A DNA stretch of 64,000 nt. Source: Streptomyces sp. CG4. Its GTDB lineage: Bacteria > Actinomycetota > Actinomycetes > Streptomycetales > Streptomycetaceae. The translations under genes and the position numbers were made by a program. Shown piece after piece: positions 43,563 through 53,737 of the stretch. Every line of letters begins with the position of its first letter. The first letter of the stretch is position 1. The DNA lies in assembly GCF_041080655.1 (NCBI RefSeq), contig NZ_CP163525.1, positions 9,878,352 through 9,942,351 of the forward strand, read 5' to 3'. A model generated the notes under the pieces. The model searched no databases. It saw nothing but the letters and a program-made list of their open reading frames with translations, and was not told the DNA's origin.

Positions 43563-44927
43563 TCAGGCCGCCTTGAGGGCTGCCACATGGCGAGCGTGCT
43601 CTTCAGGTTCCCGCACAGCTCGCACCCCCCGGTACGCGGGAACGGAGGACAACAACGTCTTCAGGTGCTCGTGCCCGCGGGCGCTGCTGAGAGCCATGTG
43701 TTCGTCGAGGAACTCAGCCCACGTGGTGGCGGCGGCCTCTACGTGACGCATGGCGAACTGCCTTTCCGCGACGACCCCGAGGCAGTGAAGACGGCCCTGG
43801 CGTTCCTGCGGGGAGCGGGCTCGGTTGGACTGGCGTAGGGCCCGGATGGATGCCTCCTGGTCTCCGAGATGCCACCGCACTCCGGCTACGTGGAAGTGGT
43901 AGGCGACCTCGTCGTAGCCGCCGACGGCATCGCGCCGGTTGTCTGCCTGAGCGAGCGCCGTCTCGGTCTCGCGGAGCCGGGCGAGGGCGGTACGCCTGTC
44001 GCCGGTCATCGCGGCTGAGGCCGCTTGTTGCCCTCGTAGGAACGCCACCAGGCGGGGCCCAGCCGCCGGCGCTGCCTCGGCCGCCGCGTCGGCCAAGTCC
44101 AACGCCTTCTTGCCGTGTCCAAGGTGGCAGGCCTGAAGGGACATGCCGCGCAGCGTCCGGCAGTAGGTGATGTGATCTTCTGCCGCCCCGGCCAGTTTGA
44201 GTGCCTTGAGGCAGTAGCGCTGTCCTAGACCCTGCCTCTCCTCGTACATGGCCATCCACCCCGTGAAGTACACGAGGTCCGCGACGGCCGCCCGCATGCC
44301 GAGCTGCACCCGCTCCGTTCCGGAAGCCCGTAGGTACGGTCCGGCCGTGTTCAGCAGGAAGGCGGCGGCCATCGGGCGGGCGTGTCCTGCGCCCACGGTG
44401 TCGAGGATGTCAGCGATCTTGTCCGTCATCGTGCGGACCGTTTCCACGTCCGACGCCCCGATGTGCAGGGTGCGCCCTGCCTGCGGTGTCGCCGTCGGTA
44501 CCCCGTTGACGTTCTCGAACTTCGGTACCAGCAGGGCCGCCGAATACAGGCTGCCCGCGAGGACACCGCGCCTGGACGGGTCCATGTCCGACCGGCTTAG
44601 CTCCATCACTCCCGCCACTATGTTGGTTTCCTCGGTGGCCTGTGCCAGCCAGCCGAGTTCCGACGACGTTACGGGCCGTCCAAGGAAGCGGGAGAGCGCT
44701 TCGACCATGGCCGGGCGCGCTTCGGGCTTCGGGATGCTCCCCTTCAGCCATTGCGAGACCGTCGTTTTGTCGTAGTGCAGGGTGAGCCCCAGTTCGCGGC
44801 CGACGGCGTTGACTCGTCGCGCAAGCTGGGCATTTCCGACCGCTCCCGTCTGCATCAGGTCCGCCAACGCGGTGTTGGGTGTGCGCGGTCGCCGTTCGCA
44901 GAGCGTACCTCGTCGCCTGCCACGCAT
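43563..44927 (-). CDS. XRE-type regulator with TPR-like C-terminal domain
   Basis: 454 residues from ATG 44927; an upstream extension to 45200 is low-complexity and unlikely. N-terminal helix-turn-helix at about 15-80: NTALADLMQTGAVGNAQLAR, RVNAVGRELGLTLHYDKTTV, SQWLKGSIPKPEARPAMVEA. A helical array of about 330 residues follows, with repeats such as MAMYEERQGLGQRYCLKALK, CHLGHGKKALDLADAAAEAA, and EVAYHFHVAGVRWHLGDQEA, giving a tetratricopeptide-like sensor. Such proteins are frequent in Streptomyces and often act as peptide- or development-linked regulators. Single gene. Confidence 0.8.
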   Translation of the reverse strand: MRGRRRGTLCERRPRTPNTALADLMQTGAVGNAQLARRVNAVGRELGLTLHYDKTTVSQWLKGSIPKPEARPAMVEALSRFLGRPVTSSELGWLAQATEETNIVAGVMELSRSDMDPSRRGVLAGSLYSAALLVPKFENVNGVPTATPQAGRTLHIGASDVETVRTMTDKIADILDTVGAGHARPMAAAFLLNTAGPYLRASGTERVQLGMRAAVADLVYFTGWMAMYEERQGLGQRYCLKALKLAGAAEDHITYCRTLRGMSLQACHLGHGKKALDLADAAAEAAPAAGPRLVAFLRGQQAASAAMTGDRRTALARLRETETALAQADNRRDAVGGYDEVAYHFHVAGVRWHLGDQEASIRALRQSNRARSPQERQGRLHCLGVVAERQFAMRHVEAAATTWAEFLDEHMALSSARGHEHLKTLLSSVPAYRGVRAVREPEEHARHVAALKAA

Positions 44928-45524
44928 GGTCCTGCTGGGCGGTGTGGTTGGTGTGGAGGACTTCGTGCAGTGCCCTGGCCGCAGGGTGAGTTGGCGGTCC
45001 CAGTGGGTGGCGTGACGGGTACCTCCCGCCAGTACCGGGAGAGCCTCGGCTACCAGCGCGAAGCCTTCACCATCGCCGTCTCGGCCTCGACACTCGTTCT
45101 GTCCAGGTCCGCGTGCGGCGGGTCCGGCGGCTCGGGCTCGGGCATGATGTCGGTGTGAGTGCTGCAGGATGACACCCTCAACCTCCGCCCGGCGCAACAT
45201 CGCGGCCGCCTACAACTGCGGTAAGCCGGCGGACACGGCGCCAGGCAAGGTGTTGGAGGACGATCCGTGCGAGCATAAGCTCCGCTCTTCTTGGATCGGG
45301 CACTGGAGCATCCAGAATCCGTTACACCATGTCGGCGACCGCCCTTCCGCGCGGACGACTCCAGTCCGCACCACTCCCCGGCCCACGTCACCGATTCGTG
45401 GGTGGGGAGCAGGCCGGTTCGCCACCACTTGATCCAGTGAGGAGCCAACTGTCGCGAACAGCACCTCTGACCGATTCCGCTCAGGCTCACCAGAGGTGGT
45501 AGGACGGCGGGGGCTGATCGGTTG
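44928..45524. other. 600-bp intergenic region
   Basis: No gene, repeat or RNA recognised between the XRE-type gene and the neprosin-like gene. Several open frames exist on both strands but none has a family, a credible start or consistent composition. Confidence 0.35.
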
Positions 45525-46358
45525 TCAGCAAGGGCCGGACCCCGGACCGCCCAGGCGGAAAGAGGTGGGTGTCGTCTCCCCGGCGTCGTACAGTTCGGGG
45601 CTGGTCGCGGTGACGGTCAGTTGGGAGGGGTCGCTGGAGCCCAGCAGGTGGAAGTCGCTGATCCAGCTGGAGTCGGGTGCACTGCCGAAGCGGCCGTTGC
45701 CCATGGACTCGCAGGTGGCGCCGGCCGCATGAGCCACCTCGCCGAAGGCGCTGATGGTCTGGGCGCGTGTGTAGCTGCCGTTCCACAGTGAGCCCGGGAA
45801 GTAGCCGACAGCCTGCTGGTTATAGTAGATCCACCAGTCGCCGGCCACGTTCTGGATGCTGAAGTCGGCTGCCTCGCCGACACCGAGGGCCATGCCCGCC
45901 GTGGCGGTGTCGGAGACCTGGACGAAGCCGCAGCCGTTATAGCAGCTCTCCTGGCCGTCGACCCAGTGATAGACGAACAGGTGCGGCAGCAGGTCGCCGT
46001 TCAGACCGAGGTCGACGGTCCAGCCGACCTCCACAGTGGACTTCTGGTCGCTGGACTGCACGGCCAGCTCCTGCAGTGAGTGCGAGCCAGTGTCGCCGGG
46101 CTCCACGGCAGGGGCTGCCTGGAGCATGCGGATGGACGCGCCCACCGCGTTGGCGTATTGGCGGCCCGTCACGTAGTCGAAGCATGCTCCGAACCAGCAG
46201 ACAGGCGCGGCATGGTTGGCCGGGGCGGCGATGGAGGGTGCGCCTTGCGGGTGGAGACGATCGAAGGGTGCCGCGATGGCCATGGCCGGGGTTGCGGTCA
46301 GCAGGCCGAGCGTGGCCGCCACAGTGGCGATGCTGAGGATCGTTCTGCGTATTCGCAT
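45525..46358 (-). CDS. Neprosin-domain secreted protein
   Basis: 277 residues from ATG 46358. Signal peptide MRIRRTILSIATVAATLGLL, cleavage near AMAIAAP. The C-terminal 190 residues match the neprosin (DUF239) fold: YVTGRQYANAVGASIRMLQA, STVEVGWTVDLGLNGDLLPH, FVYHWVDGQESCYNGCGFVQ, DFSIQNVAGDWWIYYNQQAV, GYFPGSLWNGSYTRAQTISA. Neprosin is a glutamic prolyl endopeptidase, and several conserved Glu are present, but whether the catalytic pair is complete cannot be judged by eye. Six cysteines suggest disulfides. Confidence 0.75.
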   Translation of the reverse strand: MRIRRTILSIATVAATLGLLTATPAMAIAAPFDRLHPQGAPSIAAPANHAAPVCWFGACFDYVTGRQYANAVGASIRMLQAAPAVEPGDTGSHSLQELAVQSSDQKSTVEVGWTVDLGLNGDLLPHLFVYHWVDGQESCYNGCGFVQVSDTATAGMALGVGEAADFSIQNVAGDWWIYYNQQAVGYFPGSLWNGSYTRAQTISAFGEVAHAAGATCESMGNGRFGSAPDSSWISDFHLLGSSDPSQLTVTATSPELYDAGETTPTSFRLGGPGSGPC

Positions 46359-46479
46359 GTGGGGGGTCCATTCAGCGAGTGTGACTGACGTGCTGGGCAG
46401 GGGGAGTCGAGCCCAGGAGTTAAGTGCAGTGTTAAGCCCGCTTACTAAGGCATTTAAGCTAGCGGTGGCCGCGCAGGAT

Positions 46480-46820
46480 ACGCAATGCCTCTGTGTGTGG
46501 AGATCCCGGAGAAGGAGGATCGCAACGCTGCCCGCCTGCACATGCGTTCACGCCGCGGACGGCTGCCGGGCTTCGATTACGGCGATGCCGCCGCGGTCCG
46601 GCTGGGCCTGGAAGAACGCGGCCTCACCTACGTCGTGGGCATCGCCACCACGACCACCGCCCAGCCGGAAGCGGCACGGCCGCACATCCCGCCCTACGGC
46701 GGCCGCGGCCCCGGCCCCGGCCCACTTACCCCGAGCCGGCCCAGACGGAGAAGTAGCTGGTCATCGAGGCCGGCAAGCGGGCCGCGAAGCCGGTGCAGTG
46801 GCGGGAAGGCTCCCGGCCCG
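46480..46820 (+). pseudogene. IS701-family transposase fragment
   Basis: Reads FDYGDAAAVRLGLEERGLTY, VVGIATTTTAQPEAARPHIP and PYGGRGP, then after a frameshift TYPEPAQTEK and, beyond a stop, LVIEAGKRAAKPVQWREGSR. This is the region after the second catalytic Asp of an IS701-type transposase. Both ends are lost. Confidence 0.65.
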
Positions 46821-46821
46821 A

Positions 46822-47220
46822 TAGGAGAACTCTCCATCGATGATCCGGTACTGCTGGTAGTAACGCTGTCCTTGATCGATTCCCATGCCCCGCACCTGAA
46901 GCCGAGGGCCCTGCACCACACGGGTAGTGCCTTCTGCACAGTCCGGCTCACAGGTGTTGATCTTCAGTGTGCCGGTGCCGTTCGCTGTCTGTGCGCCCCA
47001 CTGGGGCCAGTCAAGTCCCTCCAGATGAACATCATTGGTCACCTGGAACGTGGACGGCTCGGCGGCAGGATGCTCTGAAAGATCATCAAGGAGGATGGTG
47101 GAGGTAGCGGCCGCATCGGGCGAGCTTGCGGCCGGAGCGGGCTGCACCGGCGACGCGGTTGCGGACGGCGTTGCGCTCCCGGTCCCCGTAGTGGTGGGAG
47201 GGGGCGGGCCTTTAATCGTC
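46822..47220 (-). pseudogene. Secreted protein of unknown function, fragment
   Basis: Minus-strand frame with a Pro/Ser/Thr/Ala-rich linker (PTTTGTGSATPSATASPVQP) followed by a domain: ILLDDLSEHPAAEPSTFQVT, NDVHLEGLDWPQWGAQTANG, TLKINTCEPDCAEGTTRVVQ, VRGMGIDQGQRYYQQYRIID. Linker plus two-cysteine domain looks like the outer part of a lipoprotein or kinase-type sensor. Both ends are missing: the right end abuts the monooxygenase region and the left end the IS701 fragment. Confidence 0.5.
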
Positions 47221-47283
47221 TGGCGCCGCTGGGATCCGCCAGTTCTACCCCGCCACCGCGCCGTCGCCGGGCGTGACCGGGAC

Positions 47284-48807
47284 CTACTGGAGTCGGCTCG
47301 ACGGGCTGGCCGACAGTCCGTCCCGCTCGGCACCGGCCTGGGCCGGCAGCGGCAGCGACCAGGTGTAGAGCTCCGGGTCGAAGGCGTGCAGGCGCTTGAC
47401 GAGCCTGGCGGTCGACCAGGGCCAGCAGAAGGTGTTGATGCCCGGGAGGCCGAAGTAGTAGCCGGTGCCGCCGGCGGTGTTGTAGACGGTGTTGCGCAGC
47501 GCTCTGTGCAGGGCCTGCTGGTGGGCTGCTTCGGCCTCGGGCTTGACATCCAGTGTGGTCGCCCCGCTGGTGCGCAGGTGGTTGAGGGCGGTGGTGATGT
47601 AGCGGAGTTGGGCTTCGAGGACGGTGGGGACGGCGGTGGTGCCGGTGAGCAGATTAGGGCCGATGAGCAGGAAGAGGTTGGGGTATCCGCTGACGCTGGT
47701 GCCCAGGTAGGCGCGGCGGTTGTCGGCCCAGGTCTGGGCCAAGGTGCCTTCGGTGCCGTGCAGATGGGGGGCCAGGGGGATGTCGCCGATGTGATATCCG
47801 GTCGCGAGGATGATGATGTCGGCGTGGGTGCGGGTGCCGTCGGCGCCGATGACGTCGGAGCCCTCCACGGCGGTCACGCGGGTGGGATGCAGCCGGACGC
47901 TGGGCCGGGTGAGGGCGGCGTAGTAGGCGCCCGAGGTGATCAGTCGGCGGCCGCCGAAGCGGTAGTCAGGAGTAAGGGCCCGGCGCAGGGCTCGATCCCG
48001 TACCGACGTACGCAGGTGGAAGCGGGCCAAGGCCTCCAAGGGCCACAGCAGGTGGGGGTGACGCAGGGGTACCCCGACGGCTTCCTGGGTCCAGTGGTGC
48101 AGGCCGCGTAGTGCGCGGCGTGCTGCCGGGTGGTGTTCGAAGAAGCGGTGGAGACCCGGAGGGAGAGGGTAGTCGGGTTTCGGAAGTACCCACTGTGCTG
48201 TGCTCTGGAAGACGTCGACATGAGCCGCCTTCGGCTGGATCTCCGGCAGGAACTGGACCGTAGACGCTCCGGCGCCCACCACTGCGACGCGCCGTCCGGT
48301 GAGGTCCACTTCGTGGTTCCACCGGGCGGAGTGGAAGGCGGTGCCGGGGAAGGTGCCGAGGCCGGGGATGTCGGGATGGCGTGGCCGGTGCCAGGGGCCG
48401 GTGGCGACGATCACGACGCGGGCGGCGTATGTGCCCGAGGTGGTCTGCAGGTTCCAGCAGTGCGCTCCCGGCTGCCAGCGGCTGCTCAGCACCTCGGTGT
48501 CGTAGCGGATCGCCTTGTCCACGCCGTATGTTGCCGCGGTGGTGTCGAGGTAGTCGAGGATCTCGGACCGGTCGGCGAAGCCCCGGCTCCACGAGTGGGG
48601 TGCGAAGGAGTATTCGTAGAGGACCGACGGTACGTCGCAGCCGCATCCGGGATAGGTGTTGTCGCGCCAGGTCCCGCCGAGGCGACCGGACTTCTCCAAC
48701 ACAACGACGTCGTCGAAGCCAGCCTGGCGCAGCGCGATCACGGCGGCCACGCCGGAGAGGCCGGCCCCGATGACGACGACTTCCGCTTCATGGCGATGGT
48801 TGTCCAT
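47284..48807 (-). CDS. Flavin-containing monooxygenase (Baeyer-Villiger type)
   Basis: 507 residues from ATG 48807 (MDNHRHEAEVVVIGAGLSGV). The FAD Rossmann motif is VVVIGAGLSGVAAVIALRQA, followed by VVLEKSGRLGGTWRDNTYPG and GCDVPSVLYEYSFAPHSWSR. The NADP motif is RVAVVGAGASTVQFLPEI, preceded by the FxGxxxHxxxW-like fingerprint FPGTAFHSARWNH. The later ADIIILATGYHIGDIPLAPH and YLGTSVSGYPNLFLLIGPNL are family marks. Expected to insert oxygen into ketones or oxidise heteroatoms using NADPH and oxygen. Divergent from a truncated Rieske gene, which may once have been a partner. Confidence 0.9.
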   Translation of the reverse strand: MDNHRHEAEVVVIGAGLSGVAAVIALRQAGFDDVVVLEKSGRLGGTWRDNTYPGCGCDVPSVLYEYSFAPHSWSRGFADRSEILDYLDTTAATYGVDKAIRYDTEVLSSRWQPGAHCWNLQTTSGTYAARVVIVATGPWHRPRHPDIPGLGTFPGTAFHSARWNHEVDLTGRRVAVVGAGASTVQFLPEIQPKAAHVDVFQSTAQWVLPKPDYPLPPGLHRFFEHHPAARRALRGLHHWTQEAVGVPLRHPHLLWPLEALARFHLRTSVRDRALRRALTPDYRFGGRRLITSGAYYAALTRPSVRLHPTRVTAVEGSDVIGADGTRTHADIIILATGYHIGDIPLAPHLHGTEGTLAQTWADNRRAYLGTSVSGYPNLFLLIGPNLLTGTTAVPTVLEAQLRYITTALNHLRTSGATTLDVKPEAEAAHQQALHRALRNTVYNTAGGTGYYFGLPGINTFCWPWSTARLVKRLHAFDPELYTWSLPLPAQAGAERDGLSASPSSRLQ

Positions 48808-49009
48808 ACTGGCGTCGGCCACCGGTGCCCCCGTCTGGCTCGTGAGCGTCCCGGCACATATGCCGAACCGCTCCAACTGTTTACCCAGAGCGACCGATCG
48901 TAGTGTTATCCGTGATCATTCATGGTGGTACGACCGCTGGATACCTCATATGAGTGATCTTGCCGGGTGGGCTGAATTCACTGCGTCTTCTCGTGTTTGG
49001 CTGCCGACC

Positions 49010-49512
49010 ATGACGATGAGGGACGAACTGCCCACGTCTCGTGGTCCACACGCCGCCGTCGACGAGCCGGGGCGGCATCTGCCCTACCCCAGTGGCTGGT
49101 TCTGCCTGGCGCGGTCACGAGAACTGGCCCCCGGCAATGTCCTGACCCGCCGCTTCATGGACGAGGACGTAGTCCTCTACCGCACCCGCGACGGCCGGCC
49201 CCGCGCAGTGCATCCCTACTGCCCGCACCTGGGCGCTCATCTGGGGGCAGGCGGCACTGTGGAGGGGCAAAACCTGGTATGCCCCTTCCATCGCTTCGCC
49301 TTCGCCCCCGATGGCACCTGCGTCGGCACGCCCCATGGCCCGCCTCCGCGCGCCCGCCTGCAGCACCACACCATCAGCGAGCGCAACGGCTTCCTCTTCG
49401 CCTGGTACGAACCGGACGGCGCTCCGCCCAGCTGGGAAGTCCCCGACACCGCCCAGGCCGGAGTGTGGCCGGGAAGGAACTCGGCCCGGCGCTTCCGATG
49501 GATGTCAGGCGA
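49010..49512 (+). pseudogene. Rieske [2Fe-2S] oxygenase subunit, truncated
   Basis: ATG 49010 (MTMRDELPTSRGPHAAVDEP). The Rieske cluster motif is complete: CPHLGAHLGAGGTVEG, then CPFHRFAFAPDGTCVG. It continues NGFLFAWYEPDGAPPSWEVP and stops matching near 49512, where the 3' end of a TOTE-like gene on the other strand begins. The catalytic mononuclear iron domain is absent. The frame stays open to 49759 through antisense sequence and is not coding there. Confidence 0.78.
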
Positions 49513-49520
49513 GCGACAGG

Positions 49521-52188
49521 TCAGGATGGAGGCTTCGCTCCTTGCCCTTTCCCTTGCTCTGGGTGAGCGGTGTGCCAGGCGTCCCAGATCGCCTGGCGGA
49601 GCTTGCCCCGGGCCGGTACTTCCATCCCTTGATCGCGGGCCCAGGCCCGGACCTCCACGACGGTCGGCGCGGGACGCGTCATCATGGCCGTGGCAACCGG
49701 TGCGGCGGGGCGAGCCGTCGATGGAGGCATGGGCAGCTTCTCGAGCGGGGTCGTGGTGAAACCACGGCGCTCGAGGATGCGTCGGCGCCGGTGGTGCATG
49801 CGCTCTAGCTGCGGGACGTCGGCGTCGAGGTAGTCGTGCGCTTCGACGTGGGACTTCCTCGCCTCGGTGTTGCGTGTGATCCGTCCGACCTGCTGGATGA
49901 CTCTCCCCTTGAAGGAGATCGGGCTGGTGAGGAAGAGCGTATCGAGCCGAGGCTGATCGAAGCCCTCGCCGACAAGCTTGTCAATCGCCAGGAGCACCAG
50001 CGGCTCGGCGGTGTCTTCGGCCAGAGTGGCGCGGATGCGGGCTCGTTCGGCAGGCGGTAGCCCGCCGTGGAGTATCAGGGGTTCGACGCCGTGCGGTTTG
50101 AGGGCGCCGGCCAACTGGTGAAGGTGTTCCACACGGTTGGTCAGGGCCAGGCTGCACCGGCCGCGTGCGGCAGCGTTGGCGATGTCCGCGGCAATCTGGG
50201 CGTTGCGGTTCGTGTGGTTCGCGAGTTCGGTGTAGATGGCCTGGAAGGAGGCGCCGTCGTTGCCCGGCTCGTCGGTGGTGAACGTGGTGGGGTAGACGAT
50301 AAAGTGCTTGGCGAACGTGCTGGCGTCTTCGATCTCGTGGCGGATCGGGCCGCACTGCATCGTGATCACCGGGTCCATCTGGTCCGCCCGATACGGGGTG
50401 GCGGACAGGCCGATCCAGCGGCCGGCCTTCGCGCCGCGGACCGCCGCTTCGGCGCCCGGAGCTCCCACACTGTGGCACTCGTCCACGATGACCAGGCCGT
50501 ATCCGTCGAGCAGGTCAGGCGCCGCATCCCGGTGCGACAGGGTCTGCAGCATGATCAGGTCGACGACGTGGCCGCGCCGGTCCTTGCCGCCGCCCAGCGA
50601 GCCGACCTGGCCGTCGCCGAGATCGAGGAACGCGGCGAGGCGTTGCTTCCACTGGTCCAGCAGCTCGCTGCGGTTGACGACCACGGCCGTCGGCGCACGG
50701 TGGTGGGCGATCAAAGCGCAGGCCATGACCGTCTTTCCGGAGCCGGGAGGAGCGACCAGGACCCCGGCGGGGTGTGGGGTCATCGCCTCGACGGCCTGCT
50801 GCTGGATGTCGCTCAGTTCGCCGGTGAAGCGCGCGGTGATCTCGGGGTGTTCGGACAGGTCGCTGGTGATGGTGAGCGTGCCGCCCGCGGCGGCGATCAG
50901 CTGGGCGGCCTCGTCGGCGAGACCGCGCGGTAGCTTGAGCCAGTCCGGGTCGGTGGCGTCGAAGCCGCAGATGAGCCGGGGCGTGTTCCAGGTCGAGAAA
51001 CGTTGGTTCTGCTTGCGGTAGAACTCCGGGTTGTGGAACGACGCGGCGTGTTTGAGCGCCGCGAGGAGCTGCGGGGGCAGCCCGGTGGTGGAGATCGCCA
51101 GCATGGCGGCCAGCCGTGCGGGAACCGTGGCCGGCGCCTTGCCCAGGGCCTTCCTGCGGGGCCTGGGCCCCTAGCTCGGGTGCGGTCGCCGACGGCCCGG
51201 CCTTGACCGGGCCGAGCTTCTCGACGAGCGCCTCGACCTTGGCCGGCGTGAGGCGTTCGGTGCGCGAGAGGTGGGCGAACTGGTCCGGGTAGGGCTGCCA
51301 GGAAGCGGGATCCACGAAGACGGTCGTGCCCGTGGAGCGGGAGACGCCGTGCAGCGGCAACGCGATCAGGCTGCCGAACCGAAAGCTGCCCTTGGCCTTG
51401 ACCGGCTGGAAGTCCTGCGCAGGGAAGAAGCGGTCGTAGCTGGACAGCGCCATCTGCCCGCGGGCGTCGATCGCCCGTCGCAGCAGGGCTATGCCGAGCG
51501 CGCGGGCCGTGGCGGCGGCGACCGGTGCGGTGAAGAACGTCCACACGTGCGCGCCCTTCCCGGAGCGGGAAATCTCCAGCAGGGCCGGCACATCGGCGTC
51601 GTCGCAGGCAGCGACGTACGCGGTGGCGTCGCCGCGCCAGTCGCTGCCGTCCTTGCCGTCGAAGTCGCACGCGAGCAGTCGGCAGGTATCGTCGGCCAGT
51701 AGCGGGTACAGGCCGATGTGCAGTTCGCTGCGACCCTGACGGGACGGGTCGAGGTGGCCGTAGACGGTCTCGTCGGTCAGCGGCCAGAACACCCGGTCCG
51801 CCTCGTCCTTGGCCTTGTCGAACGGGTTGTCCTCTGCCGGACTCCAACCGGTCCGCCCGGTTCTGGAGCTAACCCAGCGCCTCGCGTAGACGTCCTCCCG
51901 TCCGGCGAACAATATCCGGAACAGCGCGATCTTCGCCGCGGTACCGGAGGTAGCGTCGGCGTACGGCAGTCCGCCAACACCGACGGCGGGCTGGGCGGGG
52001 ACGGGGTCGGCCACGGGCGGCAGCGCCGCGGGCACCGTGGGGGCGCTCTTGCCCAGGCACGCACGTAGGTGCACGTTCTCGGCCTTGACCTGAGCGAGTT
52101 CCTCGCGGAGCTCCGCGTTCTCCTGCAGAGCTACATCGAGCCGGATACGCAGTTCGTCAGGGTCATTGCAGTCAGACCAGTCCACCAC
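49521..52188 (-). pseudogene. TOTE-type primase-helicase with Lsr2-like tail, one frameshift
   Basis: GTG 52188. A short coiled coil (LDVALQENAELREELAQVKA) precedes an archaeo-eukaryotic primase domain (about 80-290) with AKIALFRILFAGREDVYARR, the catalytic acids in RLLACDFDGKDGSDWRGDA, and LEISRSGKGAHVWTFFTAPV. A frameshift near 51160 separates this from a superfamily 2 helicase: PPGSGKTVMACALIAHHRAP (Walker A), VIVDECHSVGAPG (DECH), GLSATPYRADQMDP, and QQVGRITRNTEARKSHVEAH. The last 45 residues (VVEVRAWARDQGMEVPARGK) look like the Lsr2 DNA-binding domain. About 890 residues if intact. Linked by others to anti-element conflict systems; here either decayed or with one base-call error. Confidence 0.78.
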
Positions 52189-52381
52189 GCCACTCGTGAT
52201 CCAGATTCCTCGCGGCCCGCGCAGGCAGATCGCCCAGATTCACCGCCGCTCACGCACGCGGGGTATCGCAGCTCCGCCGACTTCTCTTACGCGTCGGCTG
52301 CGGAGCGATCACCCGAACGAGGCTGATGCGCGCGGAAGTTCCAGCAGCAGCCGTATCCCTCGGTTTGTAAATCGCTTCTTA

Positions 52382-53508
52382 GAGGTCGTTTTCTCCCGTT
52401 GTTTCATCCCGGAATCTGTCGTTTGGTCTGCAGTGTCGGGTCGCGCCAGGAGATGGTGTTCTCGCCGGTGAGGCGGCGGGCCATGAGGTCGGCCATGGCG
52501 AGGTGAATCATGGCTTCGGAGCGGACGGACAGGGTCTCGTAGTCACGGGCCAGTCGGCGGTGGAGCATCAGCCAGCCGTAGGTCCGCTCGGCTGCCCAGC
52601 GTTTCGGGATCGGGGTGAATCCCCTGGTCCCGGGGTTGCGTTGAGTGATTTCCATGTCAATGCCGAGGGTGGCCGCGTGCTCGACGAGGTGCTGGCGGTA
52701 GCCGCCGTCGCCCCACACCTTGCGGATGCCGGGGTGTTCGGCAGCGACCTGGTCCAGGAGTCTGGTGCCGGCGACGGAGTCCTGCACGCTCGCCGCTGTG
52801 ACCAGCACGGCAAGCAGGAGACCGATGGTGTCGGTGACGATGTTCCGCTTCCTGCCCACGATCTTCTTCCCGGCGTCGATGCCCTGGCCGGCGGCGGGGA
52901 CGCTGGTGGAGGTCTTGACGCTCTGGGCGTCGATCACACAGGCCGATGGCTCGGCATCCCGCCCCTCCTTCTCCCGGAGAAGCTGCCGGAGCAAGCCGTT
53001 GAGCTGCGCGAACACGCCCTCGTCCGCGCACTTGGCGAAGTAGCCGTAGACCGTGTTCCAGTGTGGAAAATCGTGCGGGAGACAGCGCCACTGAACGCCG
53101 GTCCGGCCCACGTACAAGATCGCGTTCATGATGTCGCGCAGATCGTGCTCGGGCGGCCGGCCGAAGTCCAGGGCCCTGCCGCGGCGCTCGAAGCGCCAGG
53201 CCGAGAGCACCGGCTCGATCAACTCCCAGCGCGCATCGGACAGATCACTCGGATGCGGGCGTCGCGTCAGCATGCTTCCGGCGTATCGCCGCAGATCGAG
53301 TGCGCCCAGGCGCACAGCAGCGGCGACGGAAGCACACAGCCAGGAAGACCGGACGTCCTGGGATGAGACAGGAACAAGCCACATCCCACCCCACCAGTCA
53401 CCCCGCCCAGCACACAAGCGCCGACCACATCCCGCTACCTCTTCCGCACCGCAATCCCACACTCCAAGAACCGCCCTATATCCAGGCAATACAGATGAAA
53501 ACGACCTC
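52382..53508 (-). mobile_element. Intact IS5-family insertion sequence
   Basis: Inverted ends GAGGTCGTTTTC at 52382-52393 and (inverted) 53497-53508. TTA duplication at 52379-52381 and 53509-53511, as in 3-bp-duplicating IS5 subgroups. Length 1127 bp, one complete transposase. It sits next to the end of a second, fragmentary IS5-family copy. Confidence 0.85.
52404..53273 (-). CDS. IS5-family transposase (intact)
   Basis: 289 residues from ATG 53273 (MLTRRPHPSDLSDARWELIE); the frame is open further upstream but that part lies in the terminal region. N-terminal DUF4096-like domain (WRCLPHDFPHWNTVYGYFAK). Catalytic residues: Asp in ACVIDAQSVKTSTSVP, Asp in RKVWGDGGYRQHLVE, and Glu in KRWAAERTYGWLMLHRRLAR with the Y-R-E spacing. 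Ends SWRDPTLQTKRQIPG. No frameshift, so the enzyme may be active. Confidence 0.9.
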   Translation of the reverse strand: MLTRRPHPSDLSDARWELIEPVLSAWRFERRGRALDFGRPPEHDLRDIMNAILYVGRTGVQWRCLPHDFPHWNTVYGYFAKCADEGVFAQLNGLLRQLLREKEGRDAEPSACVIDAQSVKTSTSVPAAGQGIDAGKKIVGRKRNIVTDTIGLLLAVLVTAASVQDSVAGTRLLDQVAAEHPGIRKVWGDGGYRQHLVEHAATLGIDMEITQRNPGTRGFTPIPKRWAAERTYGWLMLHRRLARDYETLSVRSEAMIHLAMADLMARRLTGENTISWRDPTLQTKRQIPG

Positions 53509-53550
53509 TTAGGGGACGTTTGGTTCGTATAGTTCATTGGTGATTGCGGT

Positions 53551-53710
53551 TTATGTATCTCGCCAGGTTGGGGTGGTTTCGCCGGTTGCGCGTTTGGCGA
53601 GGGTGGAGATCGCCGCGAGGCGGATCATGCTCTCGGAGTGCGCTGGTTTGGTCTCGTAGTCGCGGGCGAGCCGGCGATGCATCATGATCCACCCCAGGCT
53701 CCGCTCAATC
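53551..53710 (-). pseudogene. IS5-family transposase C-terminal fragment cut at the catalytic Glu by R2
   Basis: Minus-strand frame IERSLGWIMMHRRLARDYET, KPAHSESMIRLAAISTLAKR, ATGETTPTWRDT, stop at 53551. It begins at the catalytic Glu motif (normally WxxERSLGW), and the sequence just upstream of ATT-GAG is the left end of element R2 (CCAAGCACACTGC reading rightwards). The N-terminal part of this transposase is not present on the far side of R2/R3. Confidence 0.8.
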
Positions 53711-53737
53711 GCCCAAGCACACTGCGCTTATGGATAG

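Noticed and set aside
43563..45200. Extended start of the XRE-TPR regulator at 45200
   Set aside because: The extra 91 codons are low-complexity and lack similarity to the family. The ATG at 44927 begins just before the helix-turn-helix.
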